Positions 23,280 to 34,315 of a stretch of DNA of 64,000 bases are shown here, piece after piece. Under the pieces are notes generated by a model. The model saw only the letters and a list, made by a program, of their open reading frames with translations. It ran no database searches and was not told the DNA's origin. Made by a program: the position numbers and the translations under genes. Source of the DNA: Sclerodactyla briareus. Taxonomy: Eukaryota > Echinodermata > Holothuroidea > Dendrochirotida > Sclerodactylidae. Numbering within the stretch: position 1 is the first letter of the stretch; each line of letters begins with the position of its first letter. The stretch covers positions 1 to 64,000 of the forward strand of contig JAODTK010005659.1 of NCBI GenBank assembly GCA_026419785.1, given 5' to 3'.

Positions 23280-24660
23280 GCTCATGGGCTTTGTGACTCC
23301 GGCTTCGCGCTTCCGATTGTGGCTCTAGCCACGCTTGGCCCCGCGCGGCTCCGGGCTACAGGCTCCGGTTTTTGTGGCCCCGGGGCTTTCATGGCTCCGG
23401 CTTTTGTGGCCCGCCGCTCTGGAAATCCTGGCACATCGGGGTACTGGACCTCCGTATTTTGTGTCCCCGCGACTCCAGGGCTTTTTTTGTGGCCCCGCGG
23501 CTTCGTTGGTTCCGCTACTTCCGGGCTTTCTGCCATCCGGGCTTCGTGGCTCCGTGGCTCCGGGCTTTATGACTCCCGGCCCCGCAGCTCCGGGCCCCCC
23601 GGCTCAGCTCCGCTGCTCCGCGGCTCCGGCCCCTCCGGAGCTTGTCGCTTCAGGCTATGAGGTCCAATCAGGGTGCAGTTGCTGGGCCTGCGGGGGAAGC
23701 TTCGGTCTCCGCGCTCCAGCCTCAGCGGTTCCGGCCTTCTGCGGTTCTGGCCTTGGACCTTGTGGCCCAGGCTTTGTGGCCCCATGTGCCGCAGCTGCGG
23801 GACCCGCAGCTCGGGCATCCGACCTTTGTCGCCCCCGGGCTATGTGGCATCGGTGCCGCAGCTGCGGGCTCCGCATGCTTCCGGCCTCCCCGCTTTCGGC
23901 CTCTGCGGTTTTGACCTTCCGGGCCCATGCTTCTTTTGTCTCAGGTGGCCGCCCGGCTGCGGCTCCGCGGCTCCCGGCTCCCGGCTAAGCTCCGTGCTCC
24001 TCCGTGTTCGCGGGCCTCCGCCTTTCCGGTTACGCGGGTCCCCGGCCCCGCTTTACGCGGTCCCGGCTCCGCCTTTCCGGTTCCTCTCGGTTCCGGCCTC
24101 CGCTTCTCGGTTTTCCGCGGCTCCGCCTTTGCGGATTTCCGCGGCTCCAGCCTACGCGGCTCCGGCATATGCGGTTCCGCCTTTCTGTTTCCCACGTTCA
24201 GCTCCCCCGCCTTCCAACTTTTTAATGCGGCCTCCGGCCTCTGCGGTTCCGCGGCTCCGAACCAAATCTGCGGCTCCGCTCCAATGGCGGGAAAAAACCA
24301 ACCACCCACTTATTACGCCGGTTTCCGGCCTCCAGCTTCCGGTTTTCCGTGGCTCCAGCCTTTGGCGGTTTCACACGGCTCCGGCCTATGCGTGTCCACG
24401 TCTCCGGTCTCTGCGGTTTCGCGGTTTCCGGCCTTTGCTGTTCCGCCTCCGCCTTCCCTGTTCCGCGGCCCCCGGTCCCCCCCCCCTTTTCCCGCCCGCG
24501 GTTCCGCCCTCCGTCTTTTCGCCCCGCGGTTCTGGCTCCCGGCGGCCCCGGCCGTCCGATTTCCCGCGTTTTCCGGCCTAGGCGATTCCGACCTACGCGG
24601 TTCCAGCTTCCGACCTTCAGGTCCCGCGGCTCCGCATCTCAGCTCGGTGACTCCAGGTCC
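23280..24660. repeat. GCGGCTCCGG-type GC-rich array, family 2 short copy
   Basis: Degenerate repeats of roughly 11-24 bp built on GTGGCTCCGGG and GCGGTTCCGGCCT variants. The first half (to about 23,930) favours GTGGCTCCGGGCTTT. The second half favours GCGGCTCCGGCCTTTGCGG. The matching array in the full copy is 32,440-33,770. Open frames of 217-302 codons run through it in several registers and give repetitive Gly/Ser/Pro/Arg sequence, which argues against coding. Confidence 0.7.
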
Positions 24661-24923
24661 CGGACAGGAGCGCCTCTCCCGTCGTAGATAGTGCTCTCAC
24701 TGTTCTTTTTCCGCGCCTCGATACGACCAAGCTGACTCTGGGGCAGGTCCACCCAAAACACCTGTGGTTTTGCTTGGTTGGGGGCTGCCCCTGCAGTCAC
24801 TGAACCCTCCCATTACGGTCGGCACTCCATCAAACTAACCAGCGTGATGGCACTTACCCGCCTCCGGGTTCCCTGGCTAATCTGGTGCATAGTCCAATGT
24901 GGGGTAAGTTGAAATAAATGAGA

Positions 24924-25226
24924 TGAATTCACCAAAACAGAACAGGTTTGGGAATCTGTGAATTTATGAATACTTACCCCACCATGGGACTTTCCCGCCC
25001 TCCTTCCTCCCCCTCGCTTCGGGCATCCTGCGTCACCCTTCGGGCTCCCGAGGCCCTCTCCGGTTGACGCCTACCTGGAAAAAATTGAAGGGCGATGGGT
25101 TTCCACGACCCATTTGTGTAATTGCCAAAGCTCGACGTGGCAAGGGGGTGGGTGCATAGTCTATGTGGGGTAAGTATTCATAATCTCACCGCTCCCAACC
25201 TGGTCTGTTTTGGTCTTCACCAAATC
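24924..25226. repeat. Right-hand module of family 2 short copy
   Basis: The left arm starts GAATTCACCAAAACAGAACA and runs to ATGAATACTTACCCCACC. The right arm (from GGGGTAAGTATTCATAA to CTTCACCAAATC) is its reverse complement. The centre has GCGTCACCCTTCGGG, GACGCCTACCTGGAAAA and AAGGGCGATGGGTT, homologous to the family 1 modules. Confidence 0.7.
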
Positions 25227-25440
25227 TTCTAATGTCATTAATACCCAGAGAAGTAAGGCCAAGAACCGATCCTTGGGAACAACCACTGGTGACTTTTTTG
25301 TTGCACGAGGCGAATCTCATTGATGGCAACTCGTTGTTCAGTGGAACCACGAGGGGGAAACCTCGCAAGACTAGACCTTTCCGTCGTCCATACGCACTGC
25401 CTGTGAAAGTCGGCAGCCCACCCATCGCACCCATGCACCA
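25227..25440 (-). mobile_element. Non-LTR retrotransposon, RT core fragment
   Basis: The minus-strand frame reads KKVTSGCSQGSVLG then LGINDI, a degenerate version of the reverse-transcriptase motif VTSGVPQGSVLGP...YINDI. The frame is lost exactly where the family 2 module begins. The continuation of this RT lies at 21,836-22,403 on the same strand, so these are two parts of one retrotransposon split by the 2.8 kb insertion. Confidence 0.75.
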
Positions 25441-26228
25441 GCCCCCCCTCCCCTTCCCCCCGCCACTGAAATTTGATGTTCAGAGAAATTTGTGCATTTC
25501 AAGCAAATAGACATTTCTGTCTGCATTGTCCTTCGTAAGTCCATTACTGCCAAAGATGGACTGCCCAAATTTTAGAATAATTTAAACAGGATGCACAGAT
25601 TTCACAACTTTGTACAGGAGTTGTACTGTACTTGTAACCAATGCAGTTGCATTGGGTTTGTTGGGAGGCCGTGACTCCAATGACTGCAATGTGGCTATCG
25701 CCAGGGTTTATTACGAACCTCAACATTTCGTTTTATGTTAGTTATAGGCAGGCAGTTGGCAATGTGTTTCGGAAATGTGAAAGCTACAATTCCTGCAGAA
25801 TTAACCACCACAGGAATAGGCAGAAGAATGACTATTGGGAATAGGGAAAAAATGTGAACTGCCAGAATTCCCATGCTGGCCATTACAAATAATAGTTGGT
25901 TGCAGCCCCCCCACCAAAAAATTGTTCCCCCCATTGTGCGCTCGCTCACTGCGAAAATTCCTGGCTATGCACTGATGGTTAATCCTTACTCGACTCCTGG
26001 TTAGTAGAAATTGATCAAGCAAACAGGTAGGTATGAGGTAGGCATTTGTGAACCGACAAATTATAACTCTCACTTCTTTGCCATGGGAGCGGTGAAACAG
26101 GTTGGCGAAGGAAGGCCGCCAGTGGGTAAAAAACCAGTTGCGTGTCTTTGAGGTCAGTAACTTAGGTGCATACATATGATAAATGTGTCATACATATTTT
26201 GTTTCATGCTTTATACTTCTTTTTGCAG
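25441..26228. other. No recognised feature
   Basis: Contains C-rich runs and a 124-codon minus frame (25,801-26,175) with no recognised domain. The final ~40 bases are pyrimidine-rich, as expected upstream of a splice acceptor. Confidence 0.4.
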
Positions 26229-26376
26229 ACGGTGAAGGTTATGGATGACATCTCAGCAGCGCATGCTACGATGTTCGACAATGACCCACAATTCAGGTCT
26301 GAGTGGGCACGACCAATGCTGGAAGGGAAGGGAAGTCTACAGATAAATCCAAACAATGACATCAGTTCTTATGCAG
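26229..26376 (+). CDS. Candidate internal exon, unknown protein
   Basis: A T-rich tract and TTTTTGCAG precede the segment and GTATTATA follows it, giving AG/GT borders. The 148 bp between are open: 49 full codons starting ACG GTG AAG (phase 0 in, phase 1 out). The residues include VMDDISAAHATMFD, FRSEWARPMLEGKG and INPNNDISSY. The composition is ordinary soluble-protein-like and unlike the surrounding repeats. I do not recognise the family. No neighbouring exon with compatible phase was found, because the exon at 52,247 needs phase 2. It could be a chance open segment. Confidence 0.35.
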
Positions 26377-26769
26377 GTATTATATTAGTATTTTTTCTTG
26401 GTGATATACTGTGGGTCTGTAGCGCCAAGCCAACATTTTAGTGGGTCCAAGCATGCTTCGGACCCCCTTAAATCCACTTCTCTGAATCTAAGGGGTCCAG
26501 CTCTCTTTTCAAGGGGTCAATCGTCAGAGTCGGGATTCAATAATGCATTATTTGCAGCCCGGGAACTGATGTTGCTTGTCATTTACTATAGCCTAGGCTG
26601 TATTCTTTTAACCCAGTGAGCTAAGTTCACTCAACTTCTATTTCCATTTAGTGTTATGAAACCTACAAACAACTGAGTGGTGTGAGTTTTCTGATTGAAA
26701 TGTGGAATATTAGATCACTGTGAAGTTATATAACCAAGAGCTTTGATCTAACATTGTGTTACTTTTCTT
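26377..26769. other. No recognised feature
   Basis: Intron-like AT-rich sequence containing short GGGTCC direct and inverted repeats near 26,428-26,520. Confidence 0.35.
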
Positions 26770-27615
26770 CCTGGCTCAGAGATTGCGATGATTCCAGTTT
26801 CTTCAGTACTGTTGACTCAATCTGTACCCCTAAATCTGAAAGGAGTTTGCCTGCTCATACTTGTTCTGGGGTCCTTGCTGATCATTTGCGCATTCTTCTC
26901 TGGAAGGTCGCCACATTTGTGAAGATCTGCGACAAAACACAGGTAGATAATCATCCTTCAGAAGTCTCACTTTCTTCCCATGTCATTGTAGAATTCCAAA
27001 ATTGTTCTAACGGTTGATAGCATCGTATGTCATGACTCCAGAAAACCTGTTCCTGGACCCCTACCGACATCTCTGTTCATCACTTGCATTGATGCATTAC
27101 TCCCGTGGTACTGACACTGTTAATCTGTCACTCTTGTTTCAGGCATCCATGCCCAGCTGTATGAAAAATGCTCACGTTATGCCCATCCTGAAGAAGCGTA
27201 ATTTGGAAGTTGACATCTAAAGAACTATCGGCCAGTCATCTTCTGTCTTTTCTCTCTATGTCTTGAGATGTGTGCCTTCTGCGTTCAACTACAACTCACT
27301 ACAATTTTCTTTGATCATTACCATTTACCCTCACCATTCCAGTCCCCCGCTTATCGCCCACTTGCCTCCCCAGCATTGAGACTTCGCTTCTAAAAGTGCA
27401 CGATGACCTTCTAAGGGCTGCAGACAATCTTCAAGAAATTCGGTTTCTCATTCTATCGGCTTATGACCCCGTTCGTTTACATCACCATCGATCACGCCTT
27501 TTTTGGTTGTCATCGCTTGCAAATCCAGGTTCGGAATAGGTGGTACTGTCGTCAATGGTTCTCGTCCTACTTAATGAAAGAACCAGGCTTGCGTATAGGA
27601 TCGCCAGTGCCGATC
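26770..27615 (+). mobile_element. L2/CR1-like LINE, N-terminal half of RT domain
   Basis: Blocks appear in order on the plus strand. A DDSSFF-like linker lies near 26,790. HVMPILKKRNLEVDI, then KNYRPVI in a shifted frame, match the first RT motif (usually P.LKKP.LDP...KNYRPVSNL). Next are KVHDDLLRAADN, a degenerate AFDTIDH region (near 27,470-27,500) and WFSSYLMKE (usually WF.SYL..R). The order is that of L2/CR1 reverse transcriptases. Several frameshifts and stops interrupt it, and it is lost near 27,615 before the catalytic YADD. Confidence 0.75.
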
Positions 27616-27814
27616 GCGCGCTCCTCCGCGTTCCTTAATTTTGATTAACCCGCGCGATTCACAGCGCTCCTAAAAAATACCTACGTGCATTGCTTTCCTT
27701 GTATCCCACGGGAGACAACGGACGCGCCCCCGGGAAACCCGCGGGGCGCTCAGTACTGCCACGTACTGTCGCACCATACATCCAACATCGTAATCAGAAT
27801 CTTCTCATTTATTC
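27616..27814. other. Junction sequence before family 2 full copy
   Basis: GC-rich start, then AT-rich. The last bases, CTTCTCATTTATTC, recur next to the left end of the short copy and, inverted, at 24,907-24,923. The repeat therefore probably extends about 15 bp left of ACTTACCCC. Confidence 0.4.
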
Positions 27815-28274
27815 ACTTACCCCACATGGACTATGCACCCACACCCCCTTGCCACGTCGAGCTTCTGGCATTAACACAAATGCGGGTTGGCCACCCCACC
27901 TCGTCCGTCTCTTTTTGCCAGGCTAATTGTCTAGTTCCGTCGGTTTTTGGCTCAAGATTTTGCCCAACAATCGTTCCTAGTAGCATTTTTTCTGGCTTTC
28001 TATCATCTTTTTTTTTCTTCCTTGCTTCTTACTTTGGCTGGAATTTGTAGCGTTTTTCGTGACCTTCGATTCAAGTATCTCTCTCTTCACTTAACGTGAC
28101 AGTTTGAATGGTTTTTAGTCTCTCTCTAAACGCCGTTCCCTCCTGCGCTGGGGGCGTTACCTAGTTTTGCCTACCTAGCTGTAGTGTTTTGCGTAACTGC
28201 AGACTAGCCTAACACGAACACGGTACCGGCCTATCGCCTGGACCGCGCGGCTTCTTTGGTCTTTCGGGTTTCAT

Positions 28275-28372
28275 TCCGAGGGCCTACCCCTCTACCTCCC
28301 TCCCCGTCCCCCCTGCCCTGCCCCTTGGGTTCCCGTTCCCTTCCCTTCCCCGGGGTTTTGGGGACCTTTTAG
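28275..28372. repeat. Pyrimidine-rich tract, family 2
   Basis: CTACCTCCCTCCCC...CCTTGGGTTCCCGTTCCC, then GGGGTTTTGGGG. It is homologous in layout and core to 11,650-11,735 and 44,288-44,370. Confidence 0.6.
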
Positions 28373-29319
28373 GCCCGCCCTTTTTCGTTGTTTGGCCTCG
28401 CTCGCAGCGGGCGGCGGCGCGAGAGAGAATTTTCGCTCAAAAGAGCTCCGCTCGGGGGTAATTCCCTCGGGGGACTGCGTCCCCGAATCGGTCGCTTGTG
28501 TCATTCTCCGTAATTTCTTGATTTTTCTACGGATGAAGCTTCCAAAATCTTCGTGTAGCGTAACAAGATTTTTGGCCCGTGGGCGGCTTTATTTTGTATC
28601 ACGTAACTTCCTTTTCTTCCACGGAAATTCCAGCACGCTCATTGTGCTGTGGTCGTCATGCATCACAACCGAGCCTTGGATACCGCGGACGTTCCGTGGC
28701 TCTGTGGGCCGTCGTTAATTACCCACCGCGGTCGTTAGGGGTTATCCGAGCCTTGGATACCGAATGTCCCGGTGGCTTCGTGGAGGCCGGGGTTAATTGC
28801 CGCGGGGGCCCGGTGTGGATGATTCGTGGTTCCCGTATAACCGGGTGTGCCGTGGCTCAACGGTCCCTGGGGAATCATACCACACTCAGGCCTGTGATTC
28901 AGGATACCGAAACACTGGTAGTTACCAGCGGACTTCAACAACCATCATCGGACGACCAGATGCCGTCCACACGCACCTCCAACACCGGGCCACTTCATGG
29001 TCACAGCCCAACGGCTACGGGAGAAGGATCACACCAGTCCAGACGACGTCCGGCGGGACCCCCGCCCCAGGAAGATCTAGAGATCGGGCAGCCTTTGTCC
29101 AGCGCCGCGGAGCGCGAGCCCCCGGAGAGACCGTCTGGCCGGTGCGCTCGCATATAGGCTCTTAGGCCCCCAGGGGGAATCTCCTCCCGGTCGCCTGTCT
29201 GCGCTTGGGCCCCTCTGCGGGCTGGACCAGCCCTCCTCCGCCGCGGCATTCCCCCGTCGGTGGAGCTGGGCGACGGCTTGGCCCGGCGGGCCCTGCTTTC
29301 TGGATAGCCCAAAGCCTCC

Positions 29320-30745
29320 CACCACGGCTCGGAAGAGCCGGCCGAGCCGACCCACGGCTCGGTAGAGCCGACCACGGCTCGGTAGAGCCGACCCACGTCT
29401 CGGTGGAGCCGACCCACGGCTCGGATGAGCCGACCCCGGCTCGGACCAGCTGCCATCCGCCCCATCGGCGCGGTAGAGCCTACCCACGCTTGGTAGAGCC
29501 GACCCACGGCTCTGTGGAAGCCGGGCCACGGCTCGGTAGAGCCGACCCACGGCTTCGGTGGAGCCGGGGGGCCACGCTCTGGGAGCCGGGCCACGACTCG
29601 GAAGAGCCGGCCCACGTCGGAAAGAGCCGCCCAACGGCTCGACAAGCTGTCCCAACGGCCTCGGCAGAGCCCGGGGCCACGGCTCGTGGAGCCGGCCACG
29701 GCTCGGAAGAGCCTTGCCAGCAACCGGCTCAGAAAAGCCGGCCCACGGCTCGAAAAAGCCGGCCCACGGCTAGGAAGAGCCGGCCATGGCTCGGCCTAGC
29801 CGACCCGACCCACGGCTCGGCTCAGTGGGATTACGGCTCGGTAGAGCCGACCCACGGCTTGGTAGATCCGAACTGGGTCCACGCCAGGCCCCTCCGCTAC
29901 CACGGCTTGGCCGAGCGACCAGCGGCTCGTTAGAGCCGGCTAAACGGCTCGAAGGGCCGTCCCACAGGCTCGGAAAAGCCGGACCACGGCTCGGCCGATC
30001 CGGCCCACGGCTCGTAAGAGCCGGCCCACGGCTAGGAAGAGCCGGCCCACGGCTCGGCTGAGGGGACGCGGCTCAGTAGATGCCGATCCACACTCGCGTA
30101 GCCTGGCCACGGCTGAAGCCGGCCCCGCTCGGTATTGCCGGTCTATATTACTCGGCAGGGCCGACCCACCGGCTTGACAAAGGCGACCACGGCTCGTAAG
30201 AGCCGGGCCACGGCTTGGCAGAGCCTAATCCACAGCCAGACAGCGCCGACCCATGGCTCGTTAGAATTCCGTTGTCCAGCTCGGCATGGGCCGACCACGC
30301 TTGGCAGAACCTACCCCGGCTTGCGAGCCTACCCATGGCTCGGTAGATTCCGGCCCACTGCTCGGTGGTAGCCGTCCATGACTCGGTAGAGCCACCCGCG
30401 GTGCAGCAGAAGCTCGGCCCATGCTCGGCATAGCCGACCCATGGCTGGGCAGAGCCGACCTGCGGCTTCGGCAGGCCTTCATAATGTCCTCTACGGGGTC
30501 CCGCCGACCCAAGACCGCGACCTCGGGCGACCTCACCCGGCGGCTTTCGGCTCGGCGATCCACGTAAAACTGGCCCTCGCTCCGCGGCTCGACATGGCCG
30601 ACCCGCGCTCAGTTGTGCTGGCCCTCAGGGCCTGTCCACGGCTCGGTAAGGCTGCCGACCCGCGGCTCGGCTAGGGCCGGCCCTGAAATCGTATAGCGGG
30701 TCACGGGTCAGTAGAGCCGGTCGCGGCGCTCAAGCCGGCTCGCGG
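29320..30745. repeat. Tandem hairpin array, ~21 bp units
   Basis: The best units read CCACGGCTCGGTAGAGCCGA, repeated head to tail with small variation and occasional extra bases. Each unit contains the dyad CGGCTC-GGTA-GAGCCG, a 6 bp perfect stem with a 4-base loop. Sixty or so units fit in the interval. The dyad is kept in many units even where the loop or linker varies (GGAA, GGTG, GGAT). The array is absent from the deleted copy. Long frames here on both strands simply follow the repeat. Confidence 0.8.
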
Positions 30746-32439
30746 GGCCCGCGACTTTGCTAGATCCGGCCCACCGCCCGAAAGGACCCAACCCGCGGGA
30801 GAAGCGGATCACGCTCGGAAAACGCGATTGGGGCACAGTTGAGGACTGGACGCGCGGCTCGGAACACAATTGGAGGGTGAGTATGTTGGCCTGCCTTGAC
30901 CATGGCCTGTCGGAAGCCAGGCCCAGCTGGAATCACCCGGCAACGGTCCGTGCACAGCGGCATGCCGTCGGCCAACGGGCCTCGCCGAAGGCGAAACCTG
31001 GATGTCTCCCCGGATCGTCCCCGATTGTGCATCGCCTTGTTTCCAGGTGCATCACGGTTCCGCGGCTCGGCAGTTCGCCTGGCCTCCCTCCACCCGCCAA
31101 GGCTGTACCCAACCGCGAGTGAACATCGGGGACGGAGACGGGAGCAGCGTCCTCGGTCCGACTATCCGAGCTGGAGCCAACCAACCAGCTCGCGGCCCCG
31201 GCTGGCCGTCCTCTCCAGTCTCTTCTTCGTCAACCGCTGACCGACCCCGCTTTGCGGGCTGACGCCTTCGTAGTCACAGGAGGAAGCGGCGTAGGCGCAG
31301 GTCCCCCGGCCGGTATCCTGCGTCACTCGTCTCCTCGATGGGAGCGCTCTGCTGGGACCGGCTGCAGGAGAGCCTTGGGTATTTCCCACAACAACAACGC
31401 ACAGCGTAGTTCCCACAGCAATCCTACCTCTGGGCTGTCCCCGCTGGCCGTTTTTTGCCAGCAGTCCTCCCGTTTTCCCCTTCCTCATCTCGCACCCGCG
31501 TTTGCGGACCCGTCCGGGGTACATCGACAGCCAGACCGCCCTCTTGTTCTCAACGCAGCTCCTGCTGCGGGAACTAGACTCCCCCATTCCGTTGATGCGC
31601 GTAATGCATTGTGCGCAGGGCTAGTGGCTATCCGCGGTTGTGCCGCGTTCAGAAATCAGCGCCGAATAGCTCGTTTTCCTTCTTGATTCTGACTGTCAGC
31701 CTGTTTTATTGTGGGGTTCCCCCCCCCCTCCGGCGCAGGCTTGGGACGGGCTGATCGCGGGGCGAGCGGGTGCGGCCCGGCTCCGCGCGCCTGGACTCCC
31801 CCTCCTCCGGGAGGGGGACGGTGCCGCGCGAGCGGGTTTTTCGGCTGCCTCCGCGGTTTCGGCGCAGCGAATGTTCTGGCGAGCTCTTCCGCGAGGTGAC
31901 CTCGGCAGTGATCTCCGTTAAGCACCGCGGATGTTTGGGCTCTCCACGACTGATGTTGATTAGTCCGCCAGGCCTTCGAGCTCACGCGACGGCCCTCCAC
32001 GCGCAAGCGCGCAGCATCGACCCTAGAGATGCCACTTAACCATAGTTAACCTGCCGGTGGAGGAGACTGTAACGCACCTTCCCTGTGGGCATGGGTCGGT
32101 GGGGTCACCTGAGACCTCCGGGCAGTTCCCCCTCCTACGAGAGCGTCGACATCGAGCCACTGCCCACCGTCAGACCACCGATAGTCCGCTCGTTCAGCTA
32201 ACTCGGCCTAGCGCGAGGGTCCCAGGCCCTACATCGCTCTTAACCTTTGGCGCCTGCGGTGGCTGAGCGTTTTCGGTGGAGTTCTTGCGGTATTAGGCCC
32301 CGTCCCTTCCCGCGAAACTTGGGGGGCTGCGTCCACCGTTTGGTCGTCGGCGGGAACTGTGGCTCCCACCGAGAAAATCACTTCCCTCCTGACGGCTCCG
32401 CTCGACCTCCAGGTCACCGCTCCCCGGTGGCCCGGGGGC
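30746..32439. other. Non-array interior of family 2
   Basis: GC-rich sequence. The part from about 31,668 onward aligns with 22,513-23,280 of the short copy, sharing CTTGATTCTGACTGTCAG, ACTGATGTTGATTAGTCC and GAGAGCGTCGACATCGAGCC. Frames are not conserved between the two copies. No known domain. Confidence 0.5.
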
Positions 32440-33770
32440 TACATTGCTTTGTGACTCGGGCTTCGCGTCGCCGGAACTCGTGGCTCCGAGAGTCCAGCTC
32501 TTGGCCGCGCGGCTCCGGCTACATTGCTCCGGTTTTTGTAGGCCCCGGGCTTCATGGCTACCGGGCTTTGTGCTCCTCTACTCTGGAAATCCGGGCCTGC
32601 ATCGGGTACCGGACCTCCGTATTTTGGGGCCCCGCGACCAGGCTTTGTTGGCCCGCGGCTTCGTGTTCCGCGACTCCGGGCTTTCTGCCTCCTGGCTTCG
32701 TGGCTCCGCGGCTCAGGGCTTTATGAACTCGGCTCTGCAGCCTCCGGGCTCCGTGGCTCCGGGCTTCATGACTCCGGCCCCGCAGCTCCGGGCCCCGCGC
32801 TTCATGCCTCCGCGGCTCCGGCCTCCGGACCTGTCCTTTTCAGGCTATGGGTCCCAGGTGCCGGTGCTGCGAGGAAGCTTCGGTCTCCCCGCTGCTCCAA
32901 GCCTCAGCGGTTTCCGTCCTTCTGGGTTCTGGCCTCTGGACCTGTGGCCCAGGCTTGTGGCCTCATGTGCCGCAGCTGCGGGACCCGCAGCTCTCAGGCC
33001 TCCGGTCCCTTTGTCGCCTTGTCGTCCGCCGGCTATGTGGCATCAGGTCCGCATCTGCGGGCTCCGCAGCTCCGGCCCTCCACGCTTTCGGCCATCCGCC
33101 GCGGTTTTGGCCCTCCGGACTTCGGGCCCAGGCTCTTTTTGTCCCTCAGTGCCGCAGCTGCGGGCCTCCGCGTCCCTGGACTCTGCGTCTAACCTCCGTG
33201 GCTTCGCGGTTTCGGGCCGCCGCTTTCCGGTTTACGCGGTCCGGCCTCCGCTTTTACGCGGCCCCGGCCTCCTCCTTTTTCGGTTCCCGCGGCTCCGGCC
33301 TTTGCGGTTCCGGGGCTCTGTCCGGCCTACACGGGGGCTCCGGCCTACGCGGTTTCCCGCCGTTTTCTGGGGTCCCACGGTTCCCGCCTCCGCTCCCCGG
33401 GTTTTCTGCGGCTCCGGCCTCTGCGGTCCGCGGCTTCCGGCCTCTGGGTTACTCGGTTCTGGCCTCCCCGCCTTCCCGGTTTTCCGCGGCCCCAGCCTTT
33501 GCGGTTCCGCGGCTCGGGCTTATGCGGTTCCGGGCTCCGGTCTCTGCGGTTTCGCGGTTCCGCCTTTGCGGATCTCCCGACCATCCGGCTTTCCGGTCCC
33601 CGCGGCCCTGGCCTCCACCTTTTCCTCCCGCCCTCGGTTCCGCGGCCTCTCGTTTCGGTTCCCGCGGTTCTGGCTTTTCCGAGCGCCCCGGTCCTCTCCG
33701 ATTTTCCGGTTTCTCGGCCTAGGCGATTCCCGAACCTACGGGTTTTCCCGCGGATCCGCATCTGGCAAAC
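32440..33770. repeat. GCGGCTCCGG-type GC-rich array, family 2 full copy
   Basis: Same degenerate repeat and two-part organisation as 23,280-24,660. The 443-codon frame at 32,444-33,775 is a by-product. It translates to monotonous R/G/S/P/L repeats and is not in the same register in the other copy. Confidence 0.7.
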
Positions 33771-34021
33771 GGTGACCCACAGTCCCGACAGGAGCGCCTT
33801 CCGTCGTAGATGCCTTTTCTCTTCCGCGCCTTGATACGACCCAGCTGACTCTGGGGCAGTCACCACACCACTGTTTCTTGGTCGGGGCTCCCACATGTCA
33901 CTGAACCCTTCATTACGGTCGGCCACCCATCATCCTACCAGGTGATGGCCCTCACTCACCGCCTCCGGGTTCCCTTTGCTAGTCTGGTGCATAGTCAATG
34001 TGGATTAAGTTTATATGAGAT

Positions 34022-34315
34022 GATTCACCAAAAAGAAACCGGTTGGGAAATCTGTGAATTTCTGCATGATATACCCCACCATGGGACGTTCCCTGCCCTT
34101 CCTTCCCCGCTTCCGCGCCATCACTGCGTCACCACCCTTCGGGCTCCGAGCCCTCTCCCGGGTTGATGCCTAGCCTGGAAAAAAGTGAAGGTCGATGGGT
34201 GCCAACCCGCATTTGTGTAATTGCCAAAGGCTCGACGTGGCAGGGGGTGGGTGGCATAGTCCATGTGGGTAAGTATTCATAAATTCACAATTCCCAAACC
34301 TGTTCTGTTTTGTGT
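34022..34315. repeat. Right-hand module of family 2 full copy
   Basis: Starts GATTCACCAAAAAGAAACCG and ends with the inverse arm AATTCCCAAACCTGTTCTGT. The centre carries GCGTCACCACCCTTCGGG, TTGATGCCTAGCCTGGAAAA and GAAGGTCGATGGGT, as in the other modules. Confidence 0.7.

Larger units (their letters stand above)
22404..25226. mobile_element. Large TIR element, family 2, internally deleted copy
   Basis: The left end (CCTTGACCCCACATGGACTA, a variant of ACTTACCCCACATGGACTA) and the sequence ending at 25,175 are inverted repeats that include GCCACGTCGA and CACAAATG. The right-hand module continues to 25,226. Relative to the full copy at 27,815-34,315, the region equivalent to about 27,924-31,667 is missing, so the left TIR joins TAGCTCGTTTTC-type sequence directly near 22,513. 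It sits between two parts of a minus-strand LINE RT frame, so it inserted as a unit. No transposase is seen. Confidence 0.75.
27815..34315. mobile_element. Large TIR element, family 2, full-length copy (non-autonomous)
   Basis: The left TIR (27,815-27,923) and right TIR (34,169-34,274) are inverted repeats of about 110 bp, starting ACTTACCCCACATGGACTA. Both contain GCCACGTCGAGC, CACAAATGCGGGTTGGC and TTTTTCCAGGC-like blocks. The module continues to about 34,315. The interior holds a pyrimidine tract (28,275), a hairpin array (29,320-30,745), a GC-rich non-array region and a second array (32,440-33,770). No transposase or other known protein is visible. I infer a non-autonomous DNA transposon related to family 1. 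Its autonomous partner is not in this window. Confidence 0.7.

Noticed and set aside
23673-24581. 302-codon frame
   Set aside because: Same GC-rich array. Overlapping frames on both strands are open because the repeat lacks stop codons, not because of selection.
25801-26175. 124-codon minus-strand frame
   Set aside because: No recognisable domain. It overlaps the pyrimidine tract before the candidate exon on the other strand.
29320-30745. CRISPR-like regular repetition
   Set aside because: Units are contiguous ~21 bp tandem repeats without unique spacers, in an animal genome.
32444-33775. 443-codon open frame, the longest in the window
   Set aside because: It runs through the GCGGCTCCGG array and gives monotonous R/G/S/P/L sequence. 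The homologous array at 23,280-24,660 does not keep the same register, and other frames there are equally open.
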